The notes beneath the pieces are model-generated. The model had not been told where the DNA came from. It worked only from the letters and a program-made list of their open reading frames with translations, and ran no database searches. A DNA stretch of 64,000 nt, from the NCBI RefSeq assembly GCF_002953715.1, contig NZ_CP025013.1, positions 248,001 to 312,000 of the forward strand, read 5' to 3'. Origin of the DNA: Rhizobium leguminosarum (lineage in GTDB: Bacteria; Pseudomonadota; Alphaproteobacteria; Rhizobiales; Rhizobiaceae). This document shows, in pieces, positions 35,157 through 44,275 of the stretch. Each line of letters begins with the position of its first letter. The stretch's first letter is position 1. The translations under genes were made by a program, and so were the position numbers.

Positions 35157-35272
35157 GCGCTTGTTTTCCGTTTGACAGCCCCCTTGAGGCCCCCTTACCA
35201 ATTTGTGTCAAGAGTGGACGGGAACCCGCTCGTACCGACCAAGCAAGGTCGGCCCAAAAACGCTAAACCGGG

Positions 35273-36856
35273 ATGGAAGAAATGGCCGCAAAAATATTGA
35301 CGCGGGCAGCGATCGGGCTGCTCGGAACGATCGCTATTCCTGCAATGGTCGCCGCACAGGAAACCCCGCTGACGATCGGGATGTCGACGACGCCGACGAC
35401 GCTGGATCCCCATGAAGACAGTTCGGCGCCAAACAATGCGACCTCGCGCCATATCTGGGACAGCCTCATAAACCTCACTGGAACGTCGGCAAATGCGCCG
35501 GAACTCGCCACCGAGTGGAAAGTCGTCGATCCGACCCACTGGGAATTCAAGCTGCGGAAGGGCGTGAAATTCCATGACGGCAGCGAGTTCAACGCCGATG
35601 ACGTCATCGCTTCGCTTCTGCGTGCCCGCGACAAGCCCAGCCAGAGCTTTGCTTCCTACACCCGCAATATTGTCAATGTCACCGCCACGGATCCCTATAC
35701 CATCGTCGTCGAGACCAAGGTTCCGGATCCGATCCTGCTGAATTCCGTCAGCCGAATTCGCATTATCAGCGCCGATTGCAAGGAGGCGCCGGTCCAGGAT
35801 TTCGACAACGGCAAGTGTGCAATCGGAACCGGGGCCTATTCCTTCGTCTCCTATTCGCCAGGCAGCAACCTGACCTTGAAGCGCAATGACAGCTATTTCG
35901 CTGGCCCCTCGCACTGGTCGAACGTCACGCTCCGCTTCCTGCCCGATGACGGCGCCCGTCTGGCATCGCTTCTTTCCAACGAGATCGACATTGTCGAAAC
36001 CCTTCCTGCCGATGGAATGACACGCGTGGAAGCGAGCGATAATCTGCAAGTCATCAACGGCCTGTCTTCCCGCTTCGTTTATCTTGGCCTCGATGTCAGC
36101 CGCGATGTTTCACCTTTCGTGAAGGCTGCGGATGGCTCCGATCTCGACAAGAACCCGCTCAAGGATGAACGGGTGCGTCGGGCAATGCTGATGTCGATCA
36201 ACCGGCCGGCAATCGTCGACCGCGTCATGCAGAAGAACGGCACGGTGGCCGACCAATTCGTCACCCAAGGCTATGCGGGCTATTCCGAAAAAGTCGAGAA
36301 GGTGGGTTATGATCCCGCCGCCGCCAAGGCGCTTCTGGCCGAGGCCGGTTATCCTGATGGCTTCAGCCTGACCCTGCACGGTCCCTCTGGCCGTTACGTC
36401 AAGGATGCCGAAGTTCTGCAGGCGGTCGGCCAGATGTTCACGCGCATCGGCATCAAATCGAAAGTCGAGGTCCTACCCTGGTCGATGTATTCGGAAGCCT
36501 ATTCAAAGGGCACCTACAGCACCTATTTCGGCTCCTGGGGTGTGAACACCGGCGAAACCACCAATCCGACTGTCGCGCTGGTCGCCACGCGCGACGAGAA
36601 AAAAGGGACCGGCAGATATAACGGCGGCGGCGTGTCCGATCCGAAGATCGACGAGGTGCTGGCCAAGGCGAGTTCGACACTCGATGAAGATGCACGCGCG
36701 CCCCTTCTCGAGGAGCTGTCGACCGAGACCTTCAACAACCTCTGGCTCCTCCCGATGCATTACGAAAACGTCGTGCTGGGTGCAAAGAAGACCGTGTCCT
36801 ACACCCCGCGCGGCGACAAATATACGCTCGCTTATGACGTGAAGCCGGCGGACTAA
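35273..36856 (+). CDS. Peptide-type ABC importer, substrate-binding protein (family 5)
   Basis: This 527-residue protein has a Sec signal (AAIGLLGTIAIPAMVAAQ, to about residue 28) and a family 5 mature part: IGMSTTPTTLDPHEDS, WEFKLRKGVKFHDGSEFNAD and DERVRRAMLMSINRPAIVD. An ATG at 35282 is an alternative start and would shorten it by three residues. The gene is divergent from IclR and heads an operon with a hydrolase, gamma-glutamyltransferase, two permeases and two ATPases. The neighbours suggest a gamma-glutamyl compound or other acylated peptide as solute (inference). Confidence 0.9.
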   Translation: MEEMAAKILTRAAIGLLGTIAIPAMVAAQETPLTIGMSTTPTTLDPHEDSSAPNNATSRHIWDSLINLTGTSANAPELATEWKVVDPTHWEFKLRKGVKFHDGSEFNADDVIASLLRARDKPSQSFASYTRNIVNVTATDPYTIVVETKVPDPILLNSVSRIRIISADCKEAPVQDFDNGKCAIGTGAYSFVSYSPGSNLTLKRNDSYFAGPSHWSNVTLRFLPDDGARLASLLSNEIDIVETLPADGMTRVEASDNLQVINGLSSRFVYLGLDVSRDVSPFVKAADGSDLDKNPLKDERVRRAMLMSINRPAIVDRVMQKNGTVADQFVTQGYAGYSEKVEKVGYDPAAAKALLAEAGYPDGFSLTLHGPSGRYVKDAEVLQAVGQMFTRIGIKSKVEVLPWSMYSEAYSKGTYSTYFGSWGVNTGETTNPTVALVATRDEKKGTGRYNGGGVSDPKIDEVLAKASSTLDEDARAPLLEELSTETFNNLWLLPMHYENVVLGAKKTVSYTPRGDKYTLAYDVKPAD

Positions 36857-36857
36857 T

Positions 36858-36948
36858 GCATGTCGTCCAAAAGCGTGCAGCGGTTTTGGGACAAATAAAG
36901 ATTTGAAGTGCGTCGCATCGATCCAATCGATGCGGCGCGGTTTAAAAC
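36858..36948. repeat. Rhizobial palindromic intergenic repeat, copy 1 (compound)
   Basis: The first part begins GCATGTCGTCCAAAAGCGTG and ends with CAGCGGTTTTGGGACAA. The second part is a hairpin with CGCATCGAT and ATCGATGCG arms near 36906-36934. I recognise this type as a repeated element of Rhizobium genomes. It starts two bases after the binding-protein stop and separates that gene from the hydrolase gene. Confidence 0.7.
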
Positions 36949-37003
36949 AGCAGCATGGGGCCGCACCAAGGCCGTCCCTTTCTTCATCTCCCAGGAGACA
37001 TTC

Positions 37004-37858
37004 ATGCAGGAACTTGGAACGGGCGAAGCCGTCGCCCGGGCGAAGGCCATTTATGACTATGGCCAGACGGCCATCTTCGCCTCTCAGGCCGATCCCCGCC
37101 TTCATATGGTGCTTTATGTGCCGCCGACGGCGGCAGATGGCCGCAAGCTCGACCTCCTGGTCGCGGTCCACGGCACCGGGCGCACATCGGCCATCGACTT
37201 CCGCGACGGTTTTGCCGAATTCGGGCTCTACAACGACTGCGCCGTCCTTTGCCCGATTTTCCCGGTTGGCGTTCTCGGCGATGGTGCGCGTTCAGGCTAC
37301 AAGTTTCTTGAGGAAGGCGACATCCGTTACGATCAGGTCGTCCTTGCCATGGTCGCGGAGATGGCCGACAAATACCGCCAGGACTGGTCCAAATTCGCCA
37401 TGTTCGGCTTCTCCGGCGGCGGGCATTTCGTGCACCGTTTCACCATCCTGCATTCGGAAAAGCTCTGGGCGGCATCGATCGGCGCACCTGGTTCCGTCAC
37501 CCTTCTGGATCCGACGCGCGACTGGTGGGTTGGCATTCGGGATCTGGAGGCGCGCTTCGGCAAGGCCTTCCGGCCCGAAGACCTCGCCAAGGTGCCGGTG
37601 CACATGATCGTCGGCGATGCCGATCTGGAGACCTGGGAAATCACCCACAAGCCGGGTGGCAAATATTATATGGATGGCGCAAACGACGCCGGCAAAACGC
37701 GGCCGGAGCGTCTTGCCGCCCTGGCGAGCTCATTCCGCAATGCGGGTGTCGATGTGACGTTCGATCGTGTTCCGGGCGTCTCTCACGACCGGATGAAAGT
37801 TCTGGGCTACGTCAAGGCCTTCCTGGCAAAGGTGCTGGAGGGCCGTCGCGCGAAATGA
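37004..37858 (+). CDS. Alpha/beta hydrolase, dienelactone hydrolase-like or esterase
   Basis: The protein is 284 residues from the ATG at 37004, where CCAGGAGAC supplies the ribosome binding site; an in-frame ATG at 36908 lies in the intergenic repeat. The nucleophile elbow GFSGGG places the serine at S137. HMIVGDADLETWE probably carries the acid and PGVSHDRMK the histidine. LDLLVAVHGTGRTSAIDFRD is the oxyanion region. No signal peptide is present, so it is cytoplasmic. Its stop overlaps the gamma-glutamyltransferase start (ATGA). It may deacylate or hydrolyse the imported compound. Confidence 0.82.
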   Translation: MQELGTGEAVARAKAIYDYGQTAIFASQADPRLHMVLYVPPTAADGRKLDLLVAVHGTGRTSAIDFRDGFAEFGLYNDCAVLCPIFPVGVLGDGARSGYKFLEEGDIRYDQVVLAMVAEMADKYRQDWSKFAMFGFSGGGHFVHRFTILHSEKLWAASIGAPGSVTLLDPTRDWWVGIRDLEARFGKAFRPEDLAKVPVHMIVGDADLETWEITHKPGGKYYMDGANDAGKTRPERLAALASSFRNAGVDVTFDRVPGVSHDRMKVLGYVKAFLAKVLEGRRAK

Positions 37859-39465
37859 GAAATGCAACGATCGTAGCGCCTCAGCCGGAGGCAGTCGAAG
37901 CCGGCGCGGAAGTTCTCGAACGCGGCGGCAATGCCATCGACGCAGCACTCGCCTGCGCTTTCGTCCAAGGGGTGGTCGACCCGCAGATGGCCGGCATCGG
38001 CGGCTTCGGCTCGATGCATGTCTACATGCCGAAAAAGGGCGTGCACGAGATCCTCGAATTTTATGCGCGCGCGCCGTTGAAGGCTGCGCCTGACATGTGG
38101 CTCGACAAGATCAAGCACCAGAGCCGCGACGGCTTCGGCTACGTGCTTGAAGGCAATATTTCCGATATCGGCTATCTTGCCGTCTGCACCCCCGGCTCGC
38201 TCAAGGGCTATGAGACCGCGCTGCGCGACTACGGCACCTTCGATTGGGCCGATCTCATCAAGCCGGCTATCCGCCCTGCCCGCAACGGTTTCATGATCCG
38301 AAACCACATGCACTGGTATTGGGCCAAGGACCAGTCGAATGACGGTTTTGCCAACACGCTCGACAAGCTGCGATTTTCTGAAACGGGCCGGAGAACCTAT
38401 TTCCACGACGACGGCACGCTCAAGAATGTCGGCGATCTGCTCGTCAACAAGGACATGGCAGAGACCCTCGAACGCATCGCGCGAAGTGGCGGCTCGGACA
38501 TCTTCTATCACGGCGAACTGGCCGAACAGATCGCCGACGATTTCAAGACACATGGCGGCCTGATCGATCGGCAGGATCTGGCGCGTTACGAATTGTCGAA
38601 GGTAGAGCCGGTTTGGGGCGACTACCGCGACAACCGCATCGCCACCTCACCTCCGCCAGGCTCGGGCTTCCCGATGCTGGAACTCCTGCATATCATGGAG
38701 CAGTTCGATGTCGGCTCGCTGCAGCATGGCAGCGCCGAACATGTTCGCATCCTGTTCGAAGCCATGAAGCGGATGACGATCGACAAGGACGCGCATATGG
38801 GCGATCCCGCCTATGTCGACGTGCCCTATGAAAAGCTGCTGTCGAAAGAGCATGCAAAGGCGCATGCCCGCGCGATCAAGGCGGGCGAGATCGCCAACGT
38901 ATCGCGGCTTGATGGGTCGCAGCGCGACACAACCCACATCTCGGTGATCGACAAGGACGGCAATGCCGTCGCGATGACCCACACCCTCGGCAGTCCCTCG
39001 GGCGCGATCACGGACGGCCTCGGCTTCATGTATAATGGCACGATGAGCCGCTTTAATCCGCTTCCGGGCAAGCCCGGCTCCATCGCGCCCGGCAAGCGGC
39101 GTCCCAGCTCGGCGGCTCCGACGATCGTCTTCAAGGGTGACGAGCCCAGCATCGTCATCGGAGCGCCAGGCGGCAGCTATATCGCGCCGGCCGTTGCGCA
39201 ATGCCTGATGAACATGATCGATTTCGACATGTCCGTGCTCGAAGCCGTCTCGGCGCCGAGGATCGTAGGGGTGTCAAACACGATCGACATCTGCAATCGC
39301 ATTCGACACTCTGTCGAAGACGATCTGCGGGCGCAGGGCTACCAGGTGGCGCGGTCGCCGCAGACATATGCGTTCGCCGCAGTCCACGCGATCAAGATTG
39401 AAGGCGGCATCTCGAAAGGCGCGGCCGATCCGCAGCGCGACGGCATGGCGATCTCCGTCGCCTAA
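37855..39465 (+). CDS. Gamma-glutamyltransferase family protein without signal peptide
   Basis: The protein is 536 residues from the ATG at 37855, overlapping the hydrolase stop by four bases. GGNAIDAALACAFVQGVVDP and MAGIGGFG near the start are family hallmarks. The autoprocessing nucleophile is T359 in RDTTHISVIDKDGNAVAM, so the zymogen would cleave into subunits of about 358 and 178 residues. GSYIAPAVAQCL is in the small subunit. Such enzymes hydrolyse or transfer gamma-glutamyl groups and are mostly periplasmic. This one begins directly at the catalytic domain without a signal, so it should act in the cytoplasm after import. Confidence 0.9.
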   Translation: MRNATIVAPQPEAVEAGAEVLERGGNAIDAALACAFVQGVVDPQMAGIGGFGSMHVYMPKKGVHEILEFYARAPLKAAPDMWLDKIKHQSRDGFGYVLEGNISDIGYLAVCTPGSLKGYETALRDYGTFDWADLIKPAIRPARNGFMIRNHMHWYWAKDQSNDGFANTLDKLRFSETGRRTYFHDDGTLKNVGDLLVNKDMAETLERIARSGGSDIFYHGELAEQIADDFKTHGGLIDRQDLARYELSKVEPVWGDYRDNRIATSPPPGSGFPMLELLHIMEQFDVGSLQHGSAEHVRILFEAMKRMTIDKDAHMGDPAYVDVPYEKLLSKEHAKAHARAIKAGEIANVSRLDGSQRDTTHISVIDKDGNAVAMTHTLGSPSGAITDGLGFMYNGTMSRFNPLPGKPGSIAPGKRRPSSAAPTIVFKGDEPSIVIGAPGGSYIAPAVAQCLMNMIDFDMSVLEAVSAPRIVGVSNTIDICNRIRHSVEDDLRAQGYQVARSPQTYAFAAVHAIKIEGGISKGAADPQRDGMAISVA

Positions 39466-39466
39466 A

Positions 39467-39511
39467 GCATGTCGCGCAAAAGTGCGCAGCGGTTTTGCGA
39501 CAACGACATGC
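39467..39511. repeat. Rhizobial palindromic intergenic repeat, copy 2
   Basis: GCATGTCG at the left end and CGACATGC at the right end are perfect arms. The interior CGCAAAAGTGCGCAGCGGTT matches copy 1 closely. It begins one base after the gamma-glutamyltransferase stop. Copies 1 and 2 are in the same orientation and bracket the hydrolase-transferase pair. Confidence 0.75.
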
Positions 39512-39595
39512 GTAAAAACAAAGACGTCGATTCAAAATGTTACAGTGTCCTTTGCGGCTCTCGAAAAGACGCACGGCGCTGTAGGGAGAGGTTCA

Positions 39596-40570
39596 ATGGT
39601 CACATCCATTATCAGGCGGTTGATACAGGCGCTGTTCGTCGTTGTCGCGATGACGATCATTGTCTTCATCGGCGTCAATGTGATCGGCAACCCGGTCGAC
39701 ATCCTCATCAACCCGGACGCCAATCAGGCGGAGCGGGCACTCGTCATCGCACATTACGGTCTGGATCAGCCGCTGTGGAAACAGTATCTGCTGTTTCTCC
39801 AGGGACTTCTGCACGGGGACTTCGGCAACAGCTTCGTTTATGGGCGGCCGGCGCTGGGTCTGATCCTCGAACGTCTCCCGGCGACGCTCGAACTGGCGAT
39901 CACGGCTCTTGTCATTGCGCTGCTGTTCGGCTTGCCGCTTGGGCTGTATGCAGGGCTCTACCCCAATCGGATCTCCTCCAAGCTCATCATGAGCGGCTCA
40001 ATTCTGGGCTTCTCGCTTCCGACCTTCTGGGTCGGTCTCATGCTGATCATGGTGTTTTCCGTCGAGCTCGGCTGGTTGCCGACAAATGGCCGCGGCCCAA
40101 CGCGGGAACTGCTTGGCGCACAATGGTCGTTTCTGACCGGGGACGGCATCAGGCATCTTCTATTGCCGGCCTTCAACCTGGCTCTGTTCAAGACGTCACT
40201 CATTCTTCGGCTGACCCGCGCCGGTGTACAGGAGGTCCTTCCCCAGGACTATGTGAAGTTTGCCCGCGCCAAGGGATTGCGAGAGCGGCGGATCATTTCC
40301 GTGCACGTTCTCAAGAACCTGATGATCCCGGTGGTGACCATCATCGGGCTCGAGTTCGGCTCACTGATCGCCTTTTCGGTCGTCACCGAAAGCATCTTTG
40401 CGTGGCCGGGCATGGGCAAGCTCATCATCGACTCGATCAACCTTCTCGATCGCCCGGTCATCGTCGCCTACCTGATGATGATGGTGCTGCTCTTCGTCGT
40501 CCTCAATTTCATCATCGATATTTGTTATACCCTTCTGGATCCGCGGGTCCGGCTGGAAGGAAAGGCTTGA
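39596..40570 (+). CDS. ABC importer permease, DppB type
   Basis: The protein is 324 residues from the ATG at 39596 with GGGAGAGG upstream; the open frame before it lies in the previous gene and repeat. It has an N-terminal helix, NVIGNPVDILINPDANQAER, and the EAA loop YVKFARAKGLRERRIISVHV. It ends ICYTLLDPRVRLEGKA. It works with the DppC-type protein encoded four bases later. The 130-base gap before it is mostly repeat copy 2. Confidence 0.92.
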   Translation: MVTSIIRRLIQALFVVVAMTIIVFIGVNVIGNPVDILINPDANQAERALVIAHYGLDQPLWKQYLLFLQGLLHGDFGNSFVYGRPALGLILERLPATLELAITALVIALLFGLPLGLYAGLYPNRISSKLIMSGSILGFSLPTFWVGLMLIMVFSVELGWLPTNGRGPTRELLGAQWSFLTGDGIRHLLLPAFNLALFKTSLILRLTRAGVQEVLPQDYVKFARAKGLRERRIISVHVLKNLMIPVVTIIGLEFGSLIAFSVVTESIFAWPGMGKLIIDSINLLDRPVIVAYLMMMVLLFVVLNFIIDICYTLLDPRVRLEGKA

Positions 40571-40574
40571 CCCC

Positions 40575-41489
40575 ATGGCCGAACCACAAACGCAAGACAC
40601 CAGCGCTCCAGCGCCCGAACCCAGTCGTCTGTCGAAAGGGATCGCGGATTTCTTCAGCTCTCCGGCAGCCGCGATCGCCTTCCTCACGCTGGTGATCATC
40701 TGTTGCCTCGCGCTGTTTGCGCCATGGATCTCTCCGCAAAATCCCTATGACTTGATGCAGCTCGACATCATGGATGGACGGCTGCCGCCGGGGTCCGAAT
40801 CCATGACCGGGCTCGTCTATCACCTCGGTACCGACAGCCAGGGCCGCGATATCCTGTCCGGCATCCTCTATGGCCTGCGCACCTCTTTGCTGGTGGGCGT
40901 TCTGTCGGCTTTCGCTGCTGCCATCATCGGAACCTCAGCCGGATTGTTTGCGGCTTACGTGGGAGGGCGCACGGAAACCGCGATGATGCGGCTCGTCGAT
41001 CTGCAGCTCTCGTTTCCCACCATATTGATGGCGCTCATGATGCTCGCCGTGCTCGGCAAGGGCGTACCCAACGTCGTGATCGCACTGATCATCGCCGAAT
41101 GGGCGACCTATGCCCGCACGGTGCGCGGCACCGCTCTGGTCGAGCGCGAGAAGGAATATATCGAGGCGGCCCGGATGCTGCGCCTGCCCGGATGGCGCAT
41201 CCTCTTCAGGCACCTGCTACCGAATTGTCTTGCGCCGGTCATCGTCATCGCCACGATGCAGATCGCCCGGGCAATCGGCCTCGAAGCAACCTTGTCCTTC
41301 CTCGGTCTCGGTGCATCCGTGACCGAACCCTCGCTCGGCATGCTGATCTCGACGGGCTACCAGTATCTTCTGACAGGCCTTTACTGGATCAGCTTCTTCC
41401 CCGGCATTGCGCTTCTGGTCACGATCGCGGCGATCAATCTCGTCGGCGACCGGCTGCGCGATGTCCTCAACCCGAGGAACATGTCATGA
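40575..41489 (+). CDS. ABC importer permease, DppC type
   Basis: This 304-residue protein has a proline-rich cytoplasmic start, one helix, the signature YHLGTDSQGRDILSGILYGL and five more helices. The EAA loop is YIEAARMLRLPGWRILFRHL. It ends DRLRDVLNPRNMS. Its stop overlaps the DppD-type ATPase start by four bases. Confidence 0.92.
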   Translation: MAEPQTQDTSAPAPEPSRLSKGIADFFSSPAAAIAFLTLVIICCLALFAPWISPQNPYDLMQLDIMDGRLPPGSESMTGLVYHLGTDSQGRDILSGILYGLRTSLLVGVLSAFAAAIIGTSAGLFAAYVGGRTETAMMRLVDLQLSFPTILMALMMLAVLGKGVPNVVIALIIAEWATYARTVRGTALVEREKEYIEAARMLRLPGWRILFRHLLPNCLAPVIVIATMQIARAIGLEATLSFLGLGASVTEPSLGMLISTGYQYLLTGLYWISFFPGIALLVTIAAINLVGDRLRDVLNPRNMS

Positions 41490-42463
41490 CCCCATTGCTG
41501 CAAGTGAGCAATCTCGTCACCGAATTCGGCGGCGGCAGGGGACGCCCCAGCCTTTGCGCCGTCAACGATGTGTCGTTCACGGTGGAGCGCGGCAAGGTCC
41601 TTGGTCTTGTGGGAGAATCCGGATCCGGAAAGTCGGTGACCGGCTTCTCGATCATGCGGCTCCTCGACAAGCCCGGCCGGGTTGTCGGCGGCAGGGTCAT
41701 CTTCGACGGCGCCGACATCGCGAGATATTCGGACGAAGAGATGCGGCAGCTGCGCGGCAAGCGGATCGCCATGGTATTCCAGGATCCGATGATGACGCTC
41801 AATCCGGTCCTGACGGTCGGAACGCAGATGGTGGAAGCCGTCCAGGCGCACGAGCGAGTCTCGAAGGATGCCGCCCGGCAGCGGGCGCGGGATGCTTTGG
41901 CGCTGGTCGGAATACCAAGCCCTGAAGAAAGGCTTGCCGCCTATCCGCATCAGTTTTCCGGCGGAATGCGCCAGCGCGTGGCGATTGCCATCGCGCTTCT
42001 TCACAAACCGGACCTCATCATCGCCGATGAACCGACAACGGCGCTTGATGTGACGATCCAGAGCCAGATTATTTCCGAATTCCAGAAGCTCACCGAAGAG
42101 GGAAATACGGCGGTGATCTGGATCACCCACGATCTGGCGATCGTCTCAAGATTGGCCGACGAGATCGCCGTCATGTATGCCGGCCGCCTCGTCGAGACCG
42201 GACCGGTGGGCAAGGTTCTGACCGATCCTCACCATCCCTACACGGCCGGTCTGATCGCTTCCGTTCCTTCGCAAAACAGACGCGGAGAGCCCCTTCACCA
42301 GATCCGCGGCATGACGCCGGCGATCAACCGCCTCCCACAGGGATGCAGTTTTCGTACGCGCTGTGATCGGGCAACCGATGGCTGTCTGGTCATGCCGGCG
42401 CTCATGCCGGAAGGCGATCGCTCCTTCCGCTGCATTCATCCCGTAACGAAAGAGATAGCATGA
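41486..42463 (+). CDS. ABC importer ATPase, DppD type
   Basis: The protein is 325 residues from the ATG at 41486. It has Walker A GESGSGKSV, signature FSGGMRQRVAIAIAL, Walker B LIIADEPTTALD and the C-terminal INRLPQGCSFRTRCDRATDGC segment. The overlap with both neighbours (four bases each side) shows tight translational coupling. It energises the importer with the DppF-type partner. Confidence 0.92.
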   Translation: MTPLLQVSNLVTEFGGGRGRPSLCAVNDVSFTVERGKVLGLVGESGSGKSVTGFSIMRLLDKPGRVVGGRVIFDGADIARYSDEEMRQLRGKRIAMVFQDPMMTLNPVLTVGTQMVEAVQAHERVSKDAARQRARDALALVGIPSPEERLAAYPHQFSGGMRQRVAIAIALLHKPDLIIADEPTTALDVTIQSQIISEFQKLTEEGNTAVIWITHDLAIVSRLADEIAVMYAGRLVETGPVGKVLTDPHHPYTAGLIASVPSQNRRGEPLHQIRGMTPAINRLPQGCSFRTRCDRATDGCLVMPALMPEGDRSFRCIHPVTKEIA

Positions 42464-43467
42464 TGACCACGACCGCCATGCCCCTGATCGAAGCGAGGAA
42501 CGTGTCGCAGCGCTTCGGAGCCAAACCCGACCTCGCCGCCAAGATCGCGCTCAAGCTCAAGCTGGCCAAACCGGCGCCTGTCGTTCACGCGCTTGATAAT
42601 GTCAGCCTCAGCATCCGGCCCGGAGAGGTTGTCGGCCTTGTCGGTGAAAGCGGCTGCGGGAAGTCGACGCTCGGCCGCGCCATTGCAGGGATCACCTCGC
42701 CAAGCCAGGGCCACATTCTCTGGAAGGGGATGGACCGAAGCGCCATGTCGAAAGGCGAGCAGCATCAGTTTGGTCTCGCCAGCCAGATGATTTTCCAGAA
42801 TGCGATGGCGGCTCTCAATCCGAGGATGACCGTCGAGCAGCTTATTTGGGAGGCGCCTCGAACGCATGGGCTTGCCCGCTCGACGGAACGCGATGCCTAT
42901 GTCGACAGATATTTGATGCTGGCCGGTTTCGACCCGGCCATGAAAAAGCGATACCCGCACCAGTTTTCCGGTGGCCAGCGGCAGCGTGTCAATATTGCCC
43001 GCGCGCTCGCCGTGCAGCCGAAATTCCTCGTCTGTGACGAAAGCGTCGCCGCACTCGACGTTTCCATCCAGGCCCAGGTCATCAACCTGTTCATGGAACT
43101 TCGTGACAAGCTCGACCTGACCTATTTGTTCGTCAGCCATGATCTCGGCGTCGTGGAACATATTTCCGACCGCGTTGCGATCATGTATCTCGGCCGCATC
43201 GTCGAAGAAGCACCCGTCGAGGAGGTTTTCAGGCGGCCCAATCATCCTTACACGAAAGCGCTCTTGGCCGAGGTGCCGCGCATCGAACCCGGCAAGCGAC
43301 AGTTCAAACCCGTCGATGGCGAACTCCCCAGCCCGATAAACCCGCCCAAAGGCTGTCACTTCCATCCGAGATGCCCGTTTGCGATGGACCGCTGTTATAT
43401 GGAAGCGCCGGTGAAAAAGGAAATTGCACCGGGGCACTTGTCGGCTTGCCACCTCAACGATGAATGA
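42460..43467 (+). CDS. ABC importer ATPase, DppF type
   Basis: This 335-residue protein has Walker A GESGCGKST, signature FSGGQRQRVNIARAL and Walker B VCDESVAALDVS, where the usual DEP is DES. The C-terminal NPPKGCHFHPRCPFAMDRC segment is typical of oligopeptide ATPases. An insertion rich in lysine and alanine (DLAAKIALKLKLAKPAP) precedes the first conserved strand. It ends the operon begun at 35273. Confidence 0.91.
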   Translation: MMTTTAMPLIEARNVSQRFGAKPDLAAKIALKLKLAKPAPVVHALDNVSLSIRPGEVVGLVGESGCGKSTLGRAIAGITSPSQGHILWKGMDRSAMSKGEQHQFGLASQMIFQNAMAALNPRMTVEQLIWEAPRTHGLARSTERDAYVDRYLMLAGFDPAMKKRYPHQFSGGQRQRVNIARALAVQPKFLVCDESVAALDVSIQAQVINLFMELRDKLDLTYLFVSHDLGVVEHISDRVAIMYLGRIVEEAPVEEVFRRPNHPYTKALLAEVPRIEPGKRQFKPVDGELPSPINPPKGCHFHPRCPFAMDRCYMEAPVKKEIAPGHLSACHLNDE

Positions 43468-43517
43468 TCTCAAACGATAGGATCGCTGATTGCTTCAGGC
43501 CTAAAATCATCCCTGTT

Positions 43518-43943
43518 CTAATGTGCATGAGCGCCGCCCGGACGGGACACTTTTTTCAACCCGGCTCCCGCTGCAGCGGTGTCCGCCAGGGACGCATCGC
43601 CGAGCGAGATGACGCCGGTTAGGCGTTTGTCACGATTGACGACGGGAAGGCGGCGGACCTGGACCTGCCCCATATTGCGGGTCACGTCGTCGACATCTTC
43701 GTCTTCGAAACAATATTTGACATCGCGCGACATGACTTCGCGCACCTTTGCATCGCCCCCGAGTCCGTCGGCAAGCCCGCGCACGACGAGATCGCGGTCG
43801 GTGATCGTTCCGACGAGCCGGTCGTTGTCGCCGACCGGCAGGAAGCCGATCTGCCTGTCGGCCATGCATCTCGCGATTTCGGCTATCGTCTGATTAGGGT
43901 TGGCGATTTCTACATCGCGCGACATGATCTCTGACACTTTCAT
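43518..43943 (-). CDS. CBS-domain pair protein
   Basis: The protein is 141 residues from the ATG at 43943, with AGGAGG eight bases upstream; an in-frame ATG at 44021 lacks a site. Two CBS motifs fill it: MKVSEIMSRDVEIANPNQTI to VGTITDRDLVVRGLAD, and KVREVMSRDVKYCFEDEDVD to LTGVISLGDASLA. CBS pairs bind adenosine nucleotides and act as energy or stress sensors, often as stand-alone proteins in rhizobia. The 332-base gap 43944-44275 upstream holds its promoter region and nothing else I can identify. Confidence 0.9.
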   Translation of the reverse strand: MKVSEIMSRDVEIANPNQTIAEIARCMADRQIGFLPVGDNDRLVGTITDRDLVVRGLADGLGGDAKVREVMSRDVKYCFEDEDVDDVTRNMGQVQVRRLPVVNRDKRLTGVISLGDASLADTAAAGAGLKKVSRPGGAHAH

Positions 43944-44275
43944 GGTCTTTCCTCCTGCTTGTGCGGTTAGCGGAACGTCAAACGTTGCGGTGAGAGTCGT
44001 TCCGAAAGGAGGCGGCTCCATTTATGCCCGCTCCTCCTGGTCACTCCTCGACCCATCTTCAACGGGGCTTATCAGGATCCGACCTGAGGGCCTGGACTTC
44101 TGCCGGCAGTCCGTGGCGCACTTTCCGCACCTTGCTCGGATCACTATAGTAACATAGGCCCCGAAAACCGACCTTACGGTTGGCGTCGATTGAACATGAT
44201 GATGGTTCGAATCTATCAAACCAGCCAGGGAGACGAAAGTTCCGGAAGCCATCGTTAATTGCTCCGGCCGCATCG

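Noticed and set aside
36908..37003. Longer start for the hydrolase at 36908
   Set aside because: These codons lie in the intergenic palindromic repeat and no ribosome binding site is present; 37004 has AGGAG.
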